From: Mycobacterium sp. 1100029.7
Lineage (GTDB): Bacteria > Actinomycetota > Actinomycetes > Mycobacteriales > Mycobacteriaceae
Length of the DNA: 51,562 bases
NCBI RefSeq assembly: GCF_001665235.1
Contig: NZ_LZSC01000055.1
Coordinates: forward strand, 1-51,562
Reading direction: 5' to 3'
The stretch's first letter is position 1, and every line of letters begins with the position of its first letter. The translations under genes were made by a program, and so were the position numbers. Below are positions 7,264-16,644 of the stretch, one piece after another. Below the pieces are notes generated by a model. That model ran no database searches. It was given only the letters and a program-made list of their open reading frames with translations, and had not been told where the DNA came from.

Positions 7264-7881
7264 ATGACTGCGGCCAGCTCGAAGCGGCGCATGACCGCCG
7301 AGGCGCGGCGCGAGCAGATCCTCGACGTCACGCACGCGATCGTCGACGCCGACGGATTCCATGCGGCCACCCCGAACCGCATCGCCGCGGCGGCGGGCAT
7401 CAATCGATCGCTGCTCTATCAGCTGTTCGGCGACCCGGCCGGGTTGTTCGTCGCCTTGATCGACCGCGAGGCGGCCCGGGCCGGCGCTCAGTTCAGCGCG
7501 GCCATCTCCGGATTGGAATCCGCCGCCAAGGACCAGTCGTTCGTCCTCGCATTCGACGGCGTGCTGGCCGCGGTCGACGCCCACCCGGCGACGTGGCGGC
7601 TGTTCATGTTCCCGCCGCAGGGCGCACCCCCGGAGTTGTATGCGCGGCTCGCGCAGTCGGAGGCCGTCGTGCTGCGGTTCTTCGTCACCGAACTGCTGCG
7701 CATCGACCCGCATGTGCACGACCCCGAATACACCGCGAGGATTCTGCACGCCTCCGGTCGCGAACTGTTGCGGCTACACCTGTCTGACCCGCAGACCGCG
7801 TCCGTCGAACGATTGCGGACCTTCGTCCGCCGGATGGGCTCCGACGTGATGAGCTTGGACCGGCTGACAGCGACTAGCTGA
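7264..7881 (+). CDS. TetR-family transcriptional regulator
   Basis: The 205-residue protein has an N-terminal TetR helix-turn-helix at about residues 15-60 (REQILDVTHAIVDADGF, then RIAAAAGINRSLLYQLFGD) and a ligand-binding C-terminal helical domain. I start at ATG 7264, directly behind a -10 hexamer; a GTG at 7225 lies inside the palindrome cluster and adds residues unlike a TetR N-terminus. The last 8 bp overlap the 3' end of pgi on the other strand. Its likely targets are itself and the divergent MpaB-like gene. Confidence 0.87.
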   Translation: MTAASSKRRMTAEARREQILDVTHAIVDADGFHAATPNRIAAAAGINRSLLYQLFGDPAGLFVALIDREAARAGAQFSAAISGLESAAKDQSFVLAFDGVLAAVDAHPATWRLFMFPPQGAPPELYARLAQSEAVVLRFFVTELLRIDPHVHDPEYTARILHASGRELLRLHLSDPQTASVERLRTFVRRMGSDVMSLDRLTATS

Positions 7882-9538
7882 CCCGGCCGCGTTCAGTCCG
7901 GTAGCGACGGACCAGCGCATCGGTCGAGCTGTCCGACTGCGGCGCCGGCGAGGTGTCGCTGGTGAGCACCGGGAGCAGCGCCTTGGCCTGGGTCTTGCCC
8001 AGCTCCACGCCCCACTGGTCGAACGAGTCGATTCCCCAGACCACGCCCTCGGTGAAAACCTGGTGCTCGTAGAGCGCAATCAACTGGCCCAGCACCGACG
8101 GCGTGAGCCGGTCGGCCAGAATCGACGTCGACGGTCGGTTGCCGGGCATCACCTTGTGCGGCACCACCTCCGCGGGGGTGCCCTCGGCGGCGATTTCTTC
8201 CGCGGTCTTGCCGAAGGCCAGCACCTGGGTCTGCGCGAAGAAGTTGCTCATCAGCAGGTCGTGCATGCTGCCGGTGCCCTCGACGGTGGGCAGGTCGTCG
8301 GTGGGCTGGCTGAACCCGATGAAATCGGCCGGTACCAGCCGGGTGCCCTGATGCAGCAACTGATAGAAGGCGTGCTGGCCGTTGGTTCCTGGTTCACCCC
8401 AATAGATTTCGCCGGTGTCGGTGGTGACCGGTGTGCCGTCTGCGCGAGTCGACTTGCCGTTGGACTCCATGGTGAGCTGCTGCAGGTAGGCGGCAAAGCG
8501 CGCCAAGTCGTTCGAGTACGGCAGCACGGCACGCGATTGCGCGCCCAAGAAGTTGGAGTACCACAGACCGATAAGCCCAAGCAGCACAGGAGCATTGGAC
8601 TCCAGTGGGGCAGTCTTGAAGTGCTGGTCGACGAGGTGGAAGCCGGAGAGGAAATCGGCGAAGCCCTGCCGGCCGATCGTGGCCATCAGCGATAGCCCGA
8701 TCGCCGAATCGACCGAGTAGCGGCCGCCGACCCAGTCCCAGAACCCGAACATGTTGTCGGTGTTGATCCCGAAGTCGTCGACCAGGCGCTTGTTGGTGGA
8801 CACCGCGACGAAGTGCTTGGATACCGCGGCGTCGCCGAGCGCGTCGGTCAGCCAGCGGCGCGCGGCCGTCGCGTTGGTCAGCGTCTCCAGTGTCGAGAAC
8901 GTCTTGGACGCGACGATGAAAAGCGTTGTCGCGGGATCCAATCCGGCGAGCTTCGACACCAGGTCGGCGGGGTCGACGTTGGAGACGAAGCGGGCCGATA
9001 TCCCGGCGTCGACGTAGTGGCGCAGTGCCTGGTACACCATGGCCGGACCCAGATCCGAACCGCCGATACCGATGTTGACGACGGTGCGGATGCGCTCGCC
9101 GGTGGCGCCGGTCCATTCGCCGGAACGCAACCGGTCGGTGAAGTCGCCCATCGCGTCCAGCACGCTGTGCACGTCCTCGACGACGTTGTGGCCGTCGACG
9201 ATCAGCTCGGTGTCCCGGGGCAGACGCAGCGCAATGTGCAGAACGGCACGGTCTTCGGAGGTGTTGATGTGCACACCCGAGAACATCTGATCGCGGCGCT
9301 CTTCCAGATGTGCTGCCCGCGCCAGGTCGATCAGCAGGGCCAGCGTCTCGCGGCTGACCCGATGCTTGCTGTAGTCGATGTAGAGGTCGCCGACCGTCAC
9401 GGTCAGATCGCGGCCGCGATCGGGGTCGTCGTCGAAGAACTGGCGGAGGTGCGTTTGGCCGATCTGCTCGTGATGCCTACGTAGGGCGTCCCACGCCGGG
9501 GTGGCGGTGATGTCGGGGATGGTGAGCACGGAGGTCAT
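7874..9538 (-). CDS. pgi: Glucose-6-phosphate isomerase
   Basis: The 554-residue protein matches the family's full length (about 550). It has the phosphosugar-binding SIS features IGGSDLGP and SKTFSTLET, the motif FGFWDWVGGRYS, and GEPGTNGQHAFYQ. It interconverts glucose-6-phosphate and fructose-6-phosphate in glycolysis and gluconeogenesis. It corresponds to Rv0946c. The ATG at 9538 has a TAGGGT hexamer 6 nt upstream and no Shine-Dalgarno sequence, so the mRNA is probably leaderless. Confidence 0.97.
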   Translation of the reverse strand: MTSVLTIPDITATPAWDALRRHHEQIGQTHLRQFFDDDPDRGRDLTVTVGDLYIDYSKHRVSRETLALLIDLARAAHLEERRDQMFSGVHINTSEDRAVLHIALRLPRDTELIVDGHNVVEDVHSVLDAMGDFTDRLRSGEWTGATGERIRTVVNIGIGGSDLGPAMVYQALRHYVDAGISARFVSNVDPADLVSKLAGLDPATTLFIVASKTFSTLETLTNATAARRWLTDALGDAAVSKHFVAVSTNKRLVDDFGINTDNMFGFWDWVGGRYSVDSAIGLSLMATIGRQGFADFLSGFHLVDQHFKTAPLESNAPVLLGLIGLWYSNFLGAQSRAVLPYSNDLARFAAYLQQLTMESNGKSTRADGTPVTTDTGEIYWGEPGTNGQHAFYQLLHQGTRLVPADFIGFSQPTDDLPTVEGTGSMHDLLMSNFFAQTQVLAFGKTAEEIAAEGTPAEVVPHKVMPGNRPSTSILADRLTPSVLGQLIALYEHQVFTEGVVWGIDSFDQWGVELGKTQAKALLPVLTSDTSPAPQSDSSTDALVRRYRTERGRVS

Positions 9539-9544
9539 GGTTCG

Positions 9545-9550
9545 ACCCTA
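9545..9550 (-). promoter_or_regulatory. Leaderless-type -10 element for pgi
   Basis: On the minus strand TAGGGT is followed by 6 nt and then the pgi ATG at 9538, the spacing expected for transcription starting at the initiation codon. Confidence 0.5.
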
Positions 9551-9648
9551 GTGCTGACTTATGGGGCGCAGCCACCGCTAGCGGGCAGCACGATGCGCCG
9601 CAGCAATTGTGAAAATCGGCGCGACGCATGCCTGGCTGGCGAGACAGC

Positions 9649-9921
9649 TCAGTGGCCGAGCCGGCCCCTGCCCAGACGCAGCAGCAGCATCGCCAGATCC
9701 TTGCCCTCCGGACCCAGCTCGCCGTAGCGCTGGATGACCTTCATTTCGCGGCTGTGCACCAGACGGGTCCCCCCGGACGCCATCCTGGCCCTGCCGATTT
9801 CCCGAGAAACCTCGGCGCGCCGGCGAACGGCGGCGAGAATCTCGGCGTCCAGCCGGTCGATCTCGAGGCGCAACTCTTCAATGTTCGCCAACTGTTCAAT
9901 GTCGATCATCTCGACGCTCAT
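9649..9921 (-). CDS. Intracellular chorismate mutase (AroQ type)
   Basis: The 90-residue all-helical protein is an AroQ-delta chorismate mutase like Rv0948c. It converts chorismate to prephenate for Phe and Tyr synthesis. The diagnostic stretch is LRLEIDRLDAEIL, then RRRAEVSREIGRAR, then the C-terminal LLLRLGRGRLGH. In the M. tuberculosis enzyme that tail mediates activation by the DAHP synthase AroG. The cytosolic form has no signal peptide, as here. The ATG at 9921 is preceded by a G-rich stretch that may act as a weak ribosome-binding site. The frame stays open further upstream, but that extension is Lys/Arg-rich and unlike the family. Confidence 0.9.
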   Translation of the reverse strand: MSVEMIDIEQLANIEELRLEIDRLDAEILAAVRRRAEVSREIGRARMASGGTRLVHSREMKVIQRYGELGPEGKDLAMLLLRLGRGRLGH

Positions 9922-10269
9922 CCCTACACCCCCGTGTTGTTTTGCTGTTCTTCTTTTGCTCTTCTTCGCGTTTAAGCTTCGAAACGTTAGCCGTCTTGAA
10001 AAACTTCGAGCCCTGAATCCGAAGGCGGACCACAGGGCTCTAGCAATCACAGCTATCCCATGGGCACCGCACGGCGATACCCACAGATAAATCGGCGACG
10101 CCACTCGAGGCCCGAGAGGCGGCGATTGAGCTGTGCATTGTCCATGTAACGAGTGTGCCACACGCGCGGACACGCGGGAGCAAAATTAAAAGTTGAACGC
10201 ACGCGACCCGCCGATCAGGATCAAGCCTGGACAGTTGCCGTCGGTCCTCAGCGGTAAATTTAGGCAGAC
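9922..10269. other. Divergent intergenic region, chorismate mutase / uvrD1
   Basis: The 348 bp hold no gene I can support. On the minus strand the stretch just before the chorismate mutase ATG (about 9930-9975) is unusually purine- and A-rich for this genome. A TAACGT hexamer at 9984-9989 (minus) is a possible -10. On the plus strand TAAATT at 10255-10260 is a possible -10 for uvrD1, giving an almost leaderless transcript. Both -35 regions are weak. Confidence 0.4.
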
Positions 10270-12621
10270 ATGACTGTGCACGCAACCGATGCCAAGCTCG
10301 CCGCCGAGATCGACCAGCTCCTCGACGGACTCAACCCCCAACAGCGTCAAGCGGTGGTCCACGAAGGATCGCCGCTGCTCATCGTGGCCGGCGCCGGCTC
10401 CGGGAAGACCGCGGTGTTGACCCGTCGGGTGGCCTATCTGATCGCCGCGCGCGGCGTCGGGGTCGGCCAGATCCTGGCCATCACCTTCACCAACAAAGCC
10501 GCAGCTGAGATGCGTGAACGCGTGGTGCGGCTGATCGGCAACCGGGCCCGGGCGATGTGGGTGTCCACTTTCCACTCGACCTGTGTGCGGATATTGCGTA
10601 ATCAGGCGTCGCTGATCAAGGGCCTCAATTCCAACTTCTCTATTTACGACGCCGACGATTCGCGGCGCCTGCTACAGATGATCGGGCGCGACATGGGCCT
10701 GGACATCAAGCGGTACTCGCCGCGGCTGCTCTCGGTGGCCATCTCCAACCTGAAGAACGAGCTGATCGATTCGGATCAGGCTGTGTCCAACCTCACGGAC
10801 GAGTCCGACGATTTGGCCCGCACCGTCGCGTCCGTCTATGCCGAATACCAGCGGCGGCTGCGCGCGGCCAACGCACTGGACTTCGACGACCTGATCGGCG
10901 AGACCGTCGCGGTTTTGCAGACGTTCCCGGAGATCGCCCAGTATTACCGGCGCCGGTTCCGCCACGTCCTGGTCGACGAGTACCAGGACACCAACCACGC
11001 CCAATACGTGCTGGTGCGGGAGTTGGTCGGGCGCAGCGACGGCGATTCCCCGGACGGTGGCGTGCCGCCGGCCGAGTTGTGCGTGGTCGGCGACGCCGAC
11101 CAGTCGATCTACGCGTTCCGCGGCGCCACGATTCGCAATATCGAAGAATTCGAGCGCGACTACCCGGACGCGACGACCATTCTGCTCGAACAAAATTACC
11201 GCTCGACGCAGAACATTCTCTCGGCCGCCAATTCGGTGATCGCGCGTAACTCGGGACGGCGCGAGAAGCGGCTCTGGACCGACGCCGGAGAAGGGGAGTT
11301 GATCGTCGGATACGTCGCCGACAATGAACACGACGAGGCCAGGTTTGTCGCCGAAGAAATTGACGCTCTCGCGCAGCGCGGCGACATTACGTATAACGAC
11401 GTAGCCGTCTTCTATCGCACCAACAACTCGTCGCGGTCCCTGGAAGAGGTGTTCATCCGCGCCGGCATTCCGTACAAGGTCGTCGGGGGCGTGCGCTTCT
11501 ACGAGCGCAAGGAAATCCGCGACATCGTGGCCTACCTACGGGTGCTGGACAACCCCGGTGACGCGGTCAGCATGCGCCGCATCCTCAACACTCCGCGGCG
11601 CGGCATCGGTGATCGCGCCGAGGCGTGTGTGGCGGTGTACGCCGAGAACACCGGGGCCAGCTTCGCCGACGCATTGGTCGCCGCCGCTGAAGGCAAAGTT
11701 CCGATGTTGAATTCCCGTGCGCAGAAAGCCATTTCGGGATTTGTCGAGTTACTCGACGAGTTGCGGGGCGGTCTCGACGACGACCTGGGGGATCTGGTCG
11801 AATCGGTGCTGGAGCGCACCGGTTACCGCCGCGAACTGGAGTCCTCGACCGATCCGCAGGAGCTGGCTCGGCTGGACAACCTGAACGAACTCGTCAGCGT
11901 CGCACATGAATTCAGCATTGATCAGGCCTTGGGACCTGGAGAAGCCGCTGCGCTTGACGATTCCGGCGACACGCTTGAAGACGAGGATGTGCCCGAAACC
12001 GGCGTTCTCGCATCATTTTTGGAGCGGGTGTCATTGGTCGCCGACACCGACGACATTCCCGAGCACGGGGCCGGCTTGGTGACCTTGATGACGTTGCACA
12101 CCGCGAAAGGCCTGGAGTTCCCGGTGGTCTTCGTGACCGGCTGGGAGGACGGAATGTTCCCGCACATGCGGGCGCTCGACGACCCCACCGAACTATCCGA
12201 GGAGCGGCGGCTGGCCTACGTGGGCATCACCCGCGCTCGACAACGGCTCTACGTGAGCCGGGCAATCGTGCGGTCTTCGTGGGGGCAGCCGATGCTCAAC
12301 CCGGAATCGCGCTTCCTGCAAGAGATTCCGCAGCAACTGATGGAATGGCGACGGACCGCACCAACGCCGTCCTACAGCGCGCCGGTCAGCGGTGCCGGGC
12401 GCTTCGGGACGCCGCGTGCGGCGCCGGCGCGCTCCGGCGGCGGCAGTAAGCGCCCGCTGCTGGTGCTGGCGCCCGGCGATCGGGTGACTCACGACAAATA
12501 TGGGCTGGGCCGCGTCGAGGAGGTTTCCGGCGTCGGCGAATCGGCAATGTCGCTGATCGACTTCGGCAGTTCCGGGCGGGTCAAGCTGATGCACAACCAT
12601 GCGCCGGTAAGCAAGCTCTAA
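10270..12621 (+). CDS. uvrD1: ATP-dependent DNA helicase UvrD1/PcrA
   Basis: The 783-residue protein is a superfamily 1A 3'-5' helicase. Motifs in order are LNPQQRQAV (Q motif), AGAGSGKT with Lys46 (Walker A), FTNKAAAEMRERV (Ia), DEYQDT from Asp236 (Walker B), GDADQSIYAFRGA (III), QNYRST (IV), TLHTAKGLEF (V) and VGITRARQRLY (VI). The C-terminal 60 residues form the Tudor-like domain ending in LIDFGSSGRVKLMHNHAPVSKL-type sequence, which in UvrD1 binds RNA polymerase and Ku. It acts in nucleotide excision and strand-break repair. It corresponds to Rv0949. The TAA stop overlaps the convergent membrane-protein stop by 4 bp. Confidence 0.96.
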   Translation: MTVHATDAKLAAEIDQLLDGLNPQQRQAVVHEGSPLLIVAGAGSGKTAVLTRRVAYLIAARGVGVGQILAITFTNKAAAEMRERVVRLIGNRARAMWVSTFHSTCVRILRNQASLIKGLNSNFSIYDADDSRRLLQMIGRDMGLDIKRYSPRLLSVAISNLKNELIDSDQAVSNLTDESDDLARTVASVYAEYQRRLRAANALDFDDLIGETVAVLQTFPEIAQYYRRRFRHVLVDEYQDTNHAQYVLVRELVGRSDGDSPDGGVPPAELCVVGDADQSIYAFRGATIRNIEEFERDYPDATTILLEQNYRSTQNILSAANSVIARNSGRREKRLWTDAGEGELIVGYVADNEHDEARFVAEEIDALAQRGDITYNDVAVFYRTNNSSRSLEEVFIRAGIPYKVVGGVRFYERKEIRDIVAYLRVLDNPGDAVSMRRILNTPRRGIGDRAEACVAVYAENTGASFADALVAAAEGKVPMLNSRAQKAISGFVELLDELRGGLDDDLGDLVESVLERTGYRRELESSTDPQELARLDNLNELVSVAHEFSIDQALGPGEAAALDDSGDTLEDEDVPETGVLASFLERVSLVADTDDIPEHGAGLVTLMTLHTAKGLEFPVVFVTGWEDGMFPHMRALDDPTELSEERRLAYVGITRARQRLYVSRAIVRSSWGQPMLNPESRFLQEIPQQLMEWRRTAPTPSYSAPVSGAGRFGTPRAAPARSGGGSKRPLLVLAPGDRVTHDKYGLGRVEEVSGVGESAMSLIDFGSSGRVKLMHNHAPVSKL

Positions 12622-13193
12622 CCGCGAACTCGCACCTTTTGCGCCCGCGTTTTGATATCGGGCAGAAACGCCAGCAGCACGCTAGCGACCGGCAACACCC
12701 AAAGCGTGTACACGATCCACGCGACGTGGGCTCCCGCGATGAATACACCGCCATAGGTCAGGACCGCGACCACCGCGCCGGCCGCGATCAGGTAGCGCCC
12801 CACCGACCGGTGCTGCAGCAGCATGATCACGCCGGAAATGGTGGTCGATGCGAACACCAGGGCCAGGAACGCGATCGCGATGCAGAACAGCCGGTCGGTC
12901 CGCCACCAGCCGGCGATCAGGTCGGTGGCCACCACCGACGTGGCCCAGCCGCTGACGATGCTGACGGCACAGGCGGCGACCTGGGTCCGGGAGGCCGGCT
13001 CGTCGACGGGGTGGCTCGGCGCGGCGCCGCGTGCCGCCGCGCGGGTGGCTCCCTGGTCCGCGGCGGCGCGCGGTAGGTGCGTGGTCGGGGACTCCGGGAT
13101 AGTGGGCATCGGCCCGGTCGGAGCACGCCGAATGATCCGTGTCCGAGTTTCAGACGGCGGGTCAGCTGGCGAAGGGTCGTTCGGCGCGGTCAC
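12618..13193 (-). CDS. Small four-helix membrane protein
   Basis: The 191-residue protein has a polar, Pro/Arg-rich N-terminal 70 residues. Four hydrophobic segments follow at about 73-98, 104-128, 133-156 and 160-182. No catalytic motif is visible and I do not recognise the family. The start is inferred: GTG at 13193 lies one nucleotide after the stop of the M23 peptidase gene, suggesting coupled translation. A longer frame would overlap that gene. It may work with the peptidase at the membrane, but that is inference. Confidence 0.65.
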   Translation of the reverse strand: MTAPNDPSPADPPSETRTRIIRRAPTGPMPTIPESPTTHLPRAAADQGATRAAARGAAPSHPVDEPASRTQVAACAVSIVSGWATSVVATDLIAGWWRTDRLFCIAIAFLALVFASTTISGVIMLLQHRSVGRYLIAAGAVVAVLTYGGVFIAGAHVAWIVYTLWVLPVASVLLAFLPDIKTRAQKVRVRG

Positions 13194-13194
13194 C

Positions 13195-14316
13195 TCAACC
13201 AGCGTAATTGCCGACGAAAAGTCCTCGCTTGGCCAGCCACGGCACCGGGTCGATTCGTTCGGTTCCACCCTGCAGCACTTCGAAGTGCAGGTGCGGCCCG
13301 GTGGAGTTGCCGCGGTTGCCCATCGTGGCGATCTGATCGCCGGCCATCACCCGCTCCCCGACGCTGACCAGCGCGGTGTTGATGTGGCCGTACAGCGTCA
13401 CCGTGCCATCGGCGTGACGCAGCTTGACCCACATCCCGTAACCGGCGGTCGGGCCGGCGTCGGTGACGACACCGTCGGACACCGCGACGATCGGCGTGCC
13501 GATCGAATTGGCCAGGTCGATGCCGGCGTGCAGTACGCCCCAGCGGTACCCGAAGTTCGACGTGAAGATGCCATGGGTGGGCATCACGAACAGCGGCTGC
13601 TGCAGCCGCGCCTCGCGCTGCGCGCGGTCGTTGGCGAAGGCCACGCCCTTGGCGAGCTCCTGGTTGTGCACCACGGCGTTGCCGGCGGGCGCAACCGCGA
13701 TCACCTGGGCACCGCGGGTGGTGTTGCCGCCCGCACCGCCGGTCAGTGCCGAGGCGTTGGCGGTCAGCACCGTCTCGGCCCTGGTGGTGTCGTCGGCGTG
13801 GCTGGTCGCCGTGTGCGCCGCCGCGGCCGCCGCACCGGCAGCCATCGCCGAGATCAGCACCCGGCCCCGGGCGGCGCTGGTGGGCTGCTTGCGGTGCTGT
13901 CCGCCTCGCCGCGCGATACCGATCACGTCGGTCGTTTCCACGTCGGCGTGCCGCGAACCGGCCACCTGCGAGGCGAGCCGGGCCAGACCCTCGTTGGCGA
14001 CCGCGGGGGTGGGGGCGGCCAGCCGGAGTGGGGTCAGGTCGTCGATGTCGTCCAAGTCGTCGAGCTCGGGTGCCAGCAGCACCTGCGCTTCGTTGTCGAA
14101 CGTTGAATCGTTGCTGAGGTCCAGCTCGCCGAGTTCGACGACATCCATGAAGTCGACGTCGTCGAGGTCGAAACCGTCCAGCGGCAGGATTTCGGTGACT
14201 TCGTTGCGGTGGGGTTGAGCCCAGGGGCCGCGGAGGTGGCGACCAGCTCCTGACGACGCAGGAGAGCGAGCAAGAGTGTGCTGGGACAACCTGAAATGTC
14301 CTCGTATCGTGACCAT
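13195..14316 (-). CDS. M23-family (LytM/lysostaphin) peptidase
   Basis: The 373-residue protein corresponds to Rv0950c. The C-terminal 130 residues are an M23 domain with zinc ligands in HAGIDLA and HLHFE, the His of YGHI, and the typical segment GNRGNSTGPH. An acidic region (about 45-105, rich in Asp and Leu) comes first. A hydrophobic Ala-rich segment near residue 160 (SAMAAGAAAAAAHTA) could be a membrane anchor or uncleaved signal. The peptidase domain would then be outside, acting on peptidoglycan cross-links or as a LytM regulator. The ATG at 14316 has no clear ribosome-binding site. A CRP-type site lies 65 bp upstream. Confidence 0.85.
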   Translation of the reverse strand: MVTIRGHFRLSQHTLARSPASSGAGRHLRGPWAQPHRNEVTEILPLDGFDLDDVDFMDVVELGELDLSNDSTFDNEAQVLLAPELDDLDDIDDLTPLRLAAPTPAVANEGLARLASQVAGSRHADVETTDVIGIARRGGQHRKQPTSAARGRVLISAMAAGAAAAAAHTATSHADDTTRAETVLTANASALTGGAGGNTTRGAQVIAVAPAGNAVVHNQELAKGVAFANDRAQREARLQQPLFVMPTHGIFTSNFGYRWGVLHAGIDLANSIGTPIVAVSDGVVTDAGPTAGYGMWVKLRHADGTVTLYGHINTALVSVGERVMAGDQIATMGNRGNSTGPHLHFEVLQGGTERIDPVPWLAKRGLFVGNYAG

Positions 14317-14554
14317 ACCGTTATCTGGACTTTAGGACGTTAACTGTTAAGCGATCCGGCTGGCAACCTCGGAGCCGGATTGTGAACTGGATCACGTTTA
14401 GGGCGTCCCGGGCGTGTCGTGACCTGTGCCACATCGGTGGATGCGGCGAGAGCGGCTGTTTGGAGGGTGGATACAGTTCCACCGTGCGAGTTGCCGATCA
14501 CGGCACCGCCGACCTGTACGCCTTGCAATTAACTCGAGCGAAGACAGTGAGTTC
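14317..14554. other. Divergent regulatory region, M23 peptidase / sucC
   Basis: The 238 bp contain no supported gene. Structures seen are TTAACTGTTAA (14340-14350), a CRP-type site (14381-14396), and an inverted repeat GGTGGA-n6-TCCACC (14466-14483). No strong sigma-A promoter was found by eye. Confidence 0.5.
14381..14396. promoter_or_regulatory. Candidate CRP (cAMP receptor protein) site
   Basis: TGTGAACTGGATCACG fits the mycobacterial CRP consensus (C/T)GTGA-n6-TCAC(G/A) at all fixed positions. It lies 158 bp upstream of sucC and 65 bp upstream of the M23 peptidase start, so either or both may be controlled. Confidence 0.6.
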
Positions 14555-15718
14555 ATGGACCTTTTCGAGTATCAAGCGAAAGAACTGTTCGTCAAGCACA
14601 ACGTACCTACTACGCCCGGTCGTGTGACCGACACCGCCGAGGGCGCGAAGGAAATCGCGACCGAAGTCGGCGCCCCAGTGATGGTCAAGGCGCAAGTCAA
14701 GGTCGGTGGCCGCGGTAAGGCCGGCGGCGTGAAATATGCGGCGACACCCGACGACGCGTTCGAGCACGCCACCAACATCCTCGGCCTGGACATCAAGGGC
14801 CACGTCGTGAAGAAGCTGCTGGTGGCAGAGGCCAGCGACATCGCCGAGGAGTACTACATCTCGTTCCTGCTCGACCGCGCCAACCGCACCTACCTGGCGA
14901 TGTGCTCGGTCGAGGGCGGCATGGAGATCGAAGAGGTGGCCGCCACCAAGCCGGAGCGGCTGGCCAAGGTGCCGGTGGACGCCGTCAAGGGTGTCGACCT
15001 GGCGACCGCGCGTTCCATCGCGGAGAAGGGCCACCTGCCGGCCGAGGTGCTCGACGCGGCGGCCAACACCATCTCCAAGCTGTGGGAGCTGTTCGTCGCC
15101 GAGGACGCCACGCTGGTTGAGGTCAACCCGTTGGTGCGCACTCCCGACGACCAGATCCTCGCGCTGGACGGCAAGGTCACCCTCGACGCCAACGCCGACT
15201 TCCGTCAGCCCGGCCACGTCGAGTTCGAGGACCGCGACGCGACCGACCCGCTGGAGCTCAAGGCCAAGGAACACGACCTCAACTACGTCAAGCTCGATGG
15301 TGCCGTCGGCATCATCGGTAACGGCGCCGGTCTGGTCATGTCGACCCTCGATGTCGTCGCCTACGCCGGTGAGAAGCACGGCGGGGTCAAGCCTGCCAAC
15401 TTCCTCGACATCGGCGGTGGCGCCTCGGCCGAGGTGATGGCAGCCGGCCTGGACGTCATCCTGAACGACAAGCAGGTCAAGAGCGTGTTCGTCAACGTGT
15501 TTGGTGGGATCACCTCCTGCGACGCCGTTGCCAACGGAATCGTGACCGCGCTGAACATGCTCGGCGACGAGGCCAACAAGCCGCTCGTGGTGCGGCTCGA
15601 CGGCAACAACGTCGACGAAGGCCGCAAGATCCTCGCCGACGCCAACCACCCGCTGGTGATCGTGGCCGAAACCATGGACTCCGGCGCCGACAAAGCCGCC
15701 GAGCTGGCGAACAAGTAA
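14555..15718 (+). CDS. sucC: Succinyl-CoA synthetase (ADP-forming) beta subunit
   Basis: The 387-residue protein starts MDLFEYQAKELF, the standard SucC N-terminus. It has an ATP-grasp domain (VKAQVKVGGRGKAGGVK) and the C-terminal signature FVNVFGGITSCDAVANGIV. With SucD it makes ATP (or GTP) while converting succinyl-CoA to succinate in the TCA cycle. The length equals that of Rv0951. sucD follows after 12 nt, so the two form an operon closed by a terminator at 16645. The ATG is fixed by family alignment; the frame is open further upstream but that part is non-conserved. Confidence 0.97.
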   Translation: MDLFEYQAKELFVKHNVPTTPGRVTDTAEGAKEIATEVGAPVMVKAQVKVGGRGKAGGVKYAATPDDAFEHATNILGLDIKGHVVKKLLVAEASDIAEEYYISFLLDRANRTYLAMCSVEGGMEIEEVAATKPERLAKVPVDAVKGVDLATARSIAEKGHLPAEVLDAAANTISKLWELFVAEDATLVEVNPLVRTPDDQILALDGKVTLDANADFRQPGHVEFEDRDATDPLELKAKEHDLNYVKLDGAVGIIGNGAGLVMSTLDVVAYAGEKHGGVKPANFLDIGGGASAEVMAAGLDVILNDKQVKSVFVNVFGGITSCDAVANGIVTALNMLGDEANKPLVVRLDGNNVDEGRKILADANHPLVIVAETMDSGADKAAELANK

Positions 15719-15730
15719 GGGAGTCAACAA

Positions 15731-16633
15731 ATGTCTATCTTCCTGAACAAGGACTCCAAGGTCATCGTCCAGGGCATCACCGGCGGCGAGGGCACCAAGC
15801 ACACCGCGCTAATGCTGAAAGCCGGCACCCAAGTGGTCGGCGGCGTGAACGCGCGCAAGGCGGGCACCACCGTCTCGCACGTGGACCCGAAAGGCAAGGA
15901 CGTCGAGCTGCCCGTGTTCGGCAGTGTCGCGGAGGCGATGAAGGAGACCGGCGCCGACGTGTCGGTCGTCTTCGTGCCGCCGAAGTTCGCCAAGGATGCG
16001 GTCATCGAGGCCATCGATGCGGAGATCCCGCTGCTGGTCGTCATCACCGAGGGAATTCCGGTGCAGGACAGCGCGTTTGCGTGGGCCTATAACGTCGATA
16101 AGGGCAAGAAGACGCGCATCATCGGGCCGAACTGTCCCGGCATCATCACCCCGGGTGAGGCGTTGGCCGGCATCACCCCGGCCAACATCAGCGGATCCGG
16201 CCCCGTCGGGCTCGTGTCCAAGTCGGGCACCCTGACCTACCAGATGATGTACGAGCTGCGCGATTTCGGCTTCTCGACCTCGATCGGTATCGGCGGTGAC
16301 CCGGTCATCGGCACCACCCACATCGACGCGATCGAGGCCTTCGAGAAGGACCCCGAGACCAAGGTCATCGTGATGATCGGCGAGATCGGTGGTGACGCCG
16401 AGGAGCGGGCGGCCGACTACATCAAGGCCAACGTGTCCAAGCCGGTCGTCGGCTACGTCGCGGGATTCACTGCGCCGGAAGGCAAGACGATGGGCCACGC
16501 GGGCGCGATCGTGTCCGGTTCGTCGGGGACCGCGGCCGCCAAGAAGGAGGCCCTGGAGGCCGCCGGCGTCAAGGTCGGCAAGACGCCGTCGGAGACGGCG
16601 GCGCTCGCCCGGGAGATCCTGCAGAACCTCTAG
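15731..16633 (+). CDS. sucD: Succinyl-CoA synthetase alpha subunit
   Basis: The 300-residue protein carries the CoA-binding Rossmann segment (GITGGEGTKHT) and the signature GPNCPGIITPGE. The phosphohistidine lies in the C-terminal GHAGAIV motif (residue about 255). It forms the alpha subunit of SucCD and corresponds to Rv0952. AAGGGAG lies 7 nt before the ATG, partly over the sucC stop. A strong hairpin follows the stop. Confidence 0.97.
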   Translation: MSIFLNKDSKVIVQGITGGEGTKHTALMLKAGTQVVGGVNARKAGTTVSHVDPKGKDVELPVFGSVAEAMKETGADVSVVFVPPKFAKDAVIEAIDAEIPLLVVITEGIPVQDSAFAWAYNVDKGKKTRIIGPNCPGIITPGEALAGITPANISGSGPVGLVSKSGTLTYQMMYELRDFGFSTSIGIGGDPVIGTTHIDAIEAFEKDPETKVIVMIGEIGGDAEERAADYIKANVSKPVVGYVAGFTAPEGKTMGHAGAIVSGSSGTAAAKKEALEAAGVKVGKTPSETAALAREILQNL

Positions 16634-16644
16634 TTCTCTACCGG

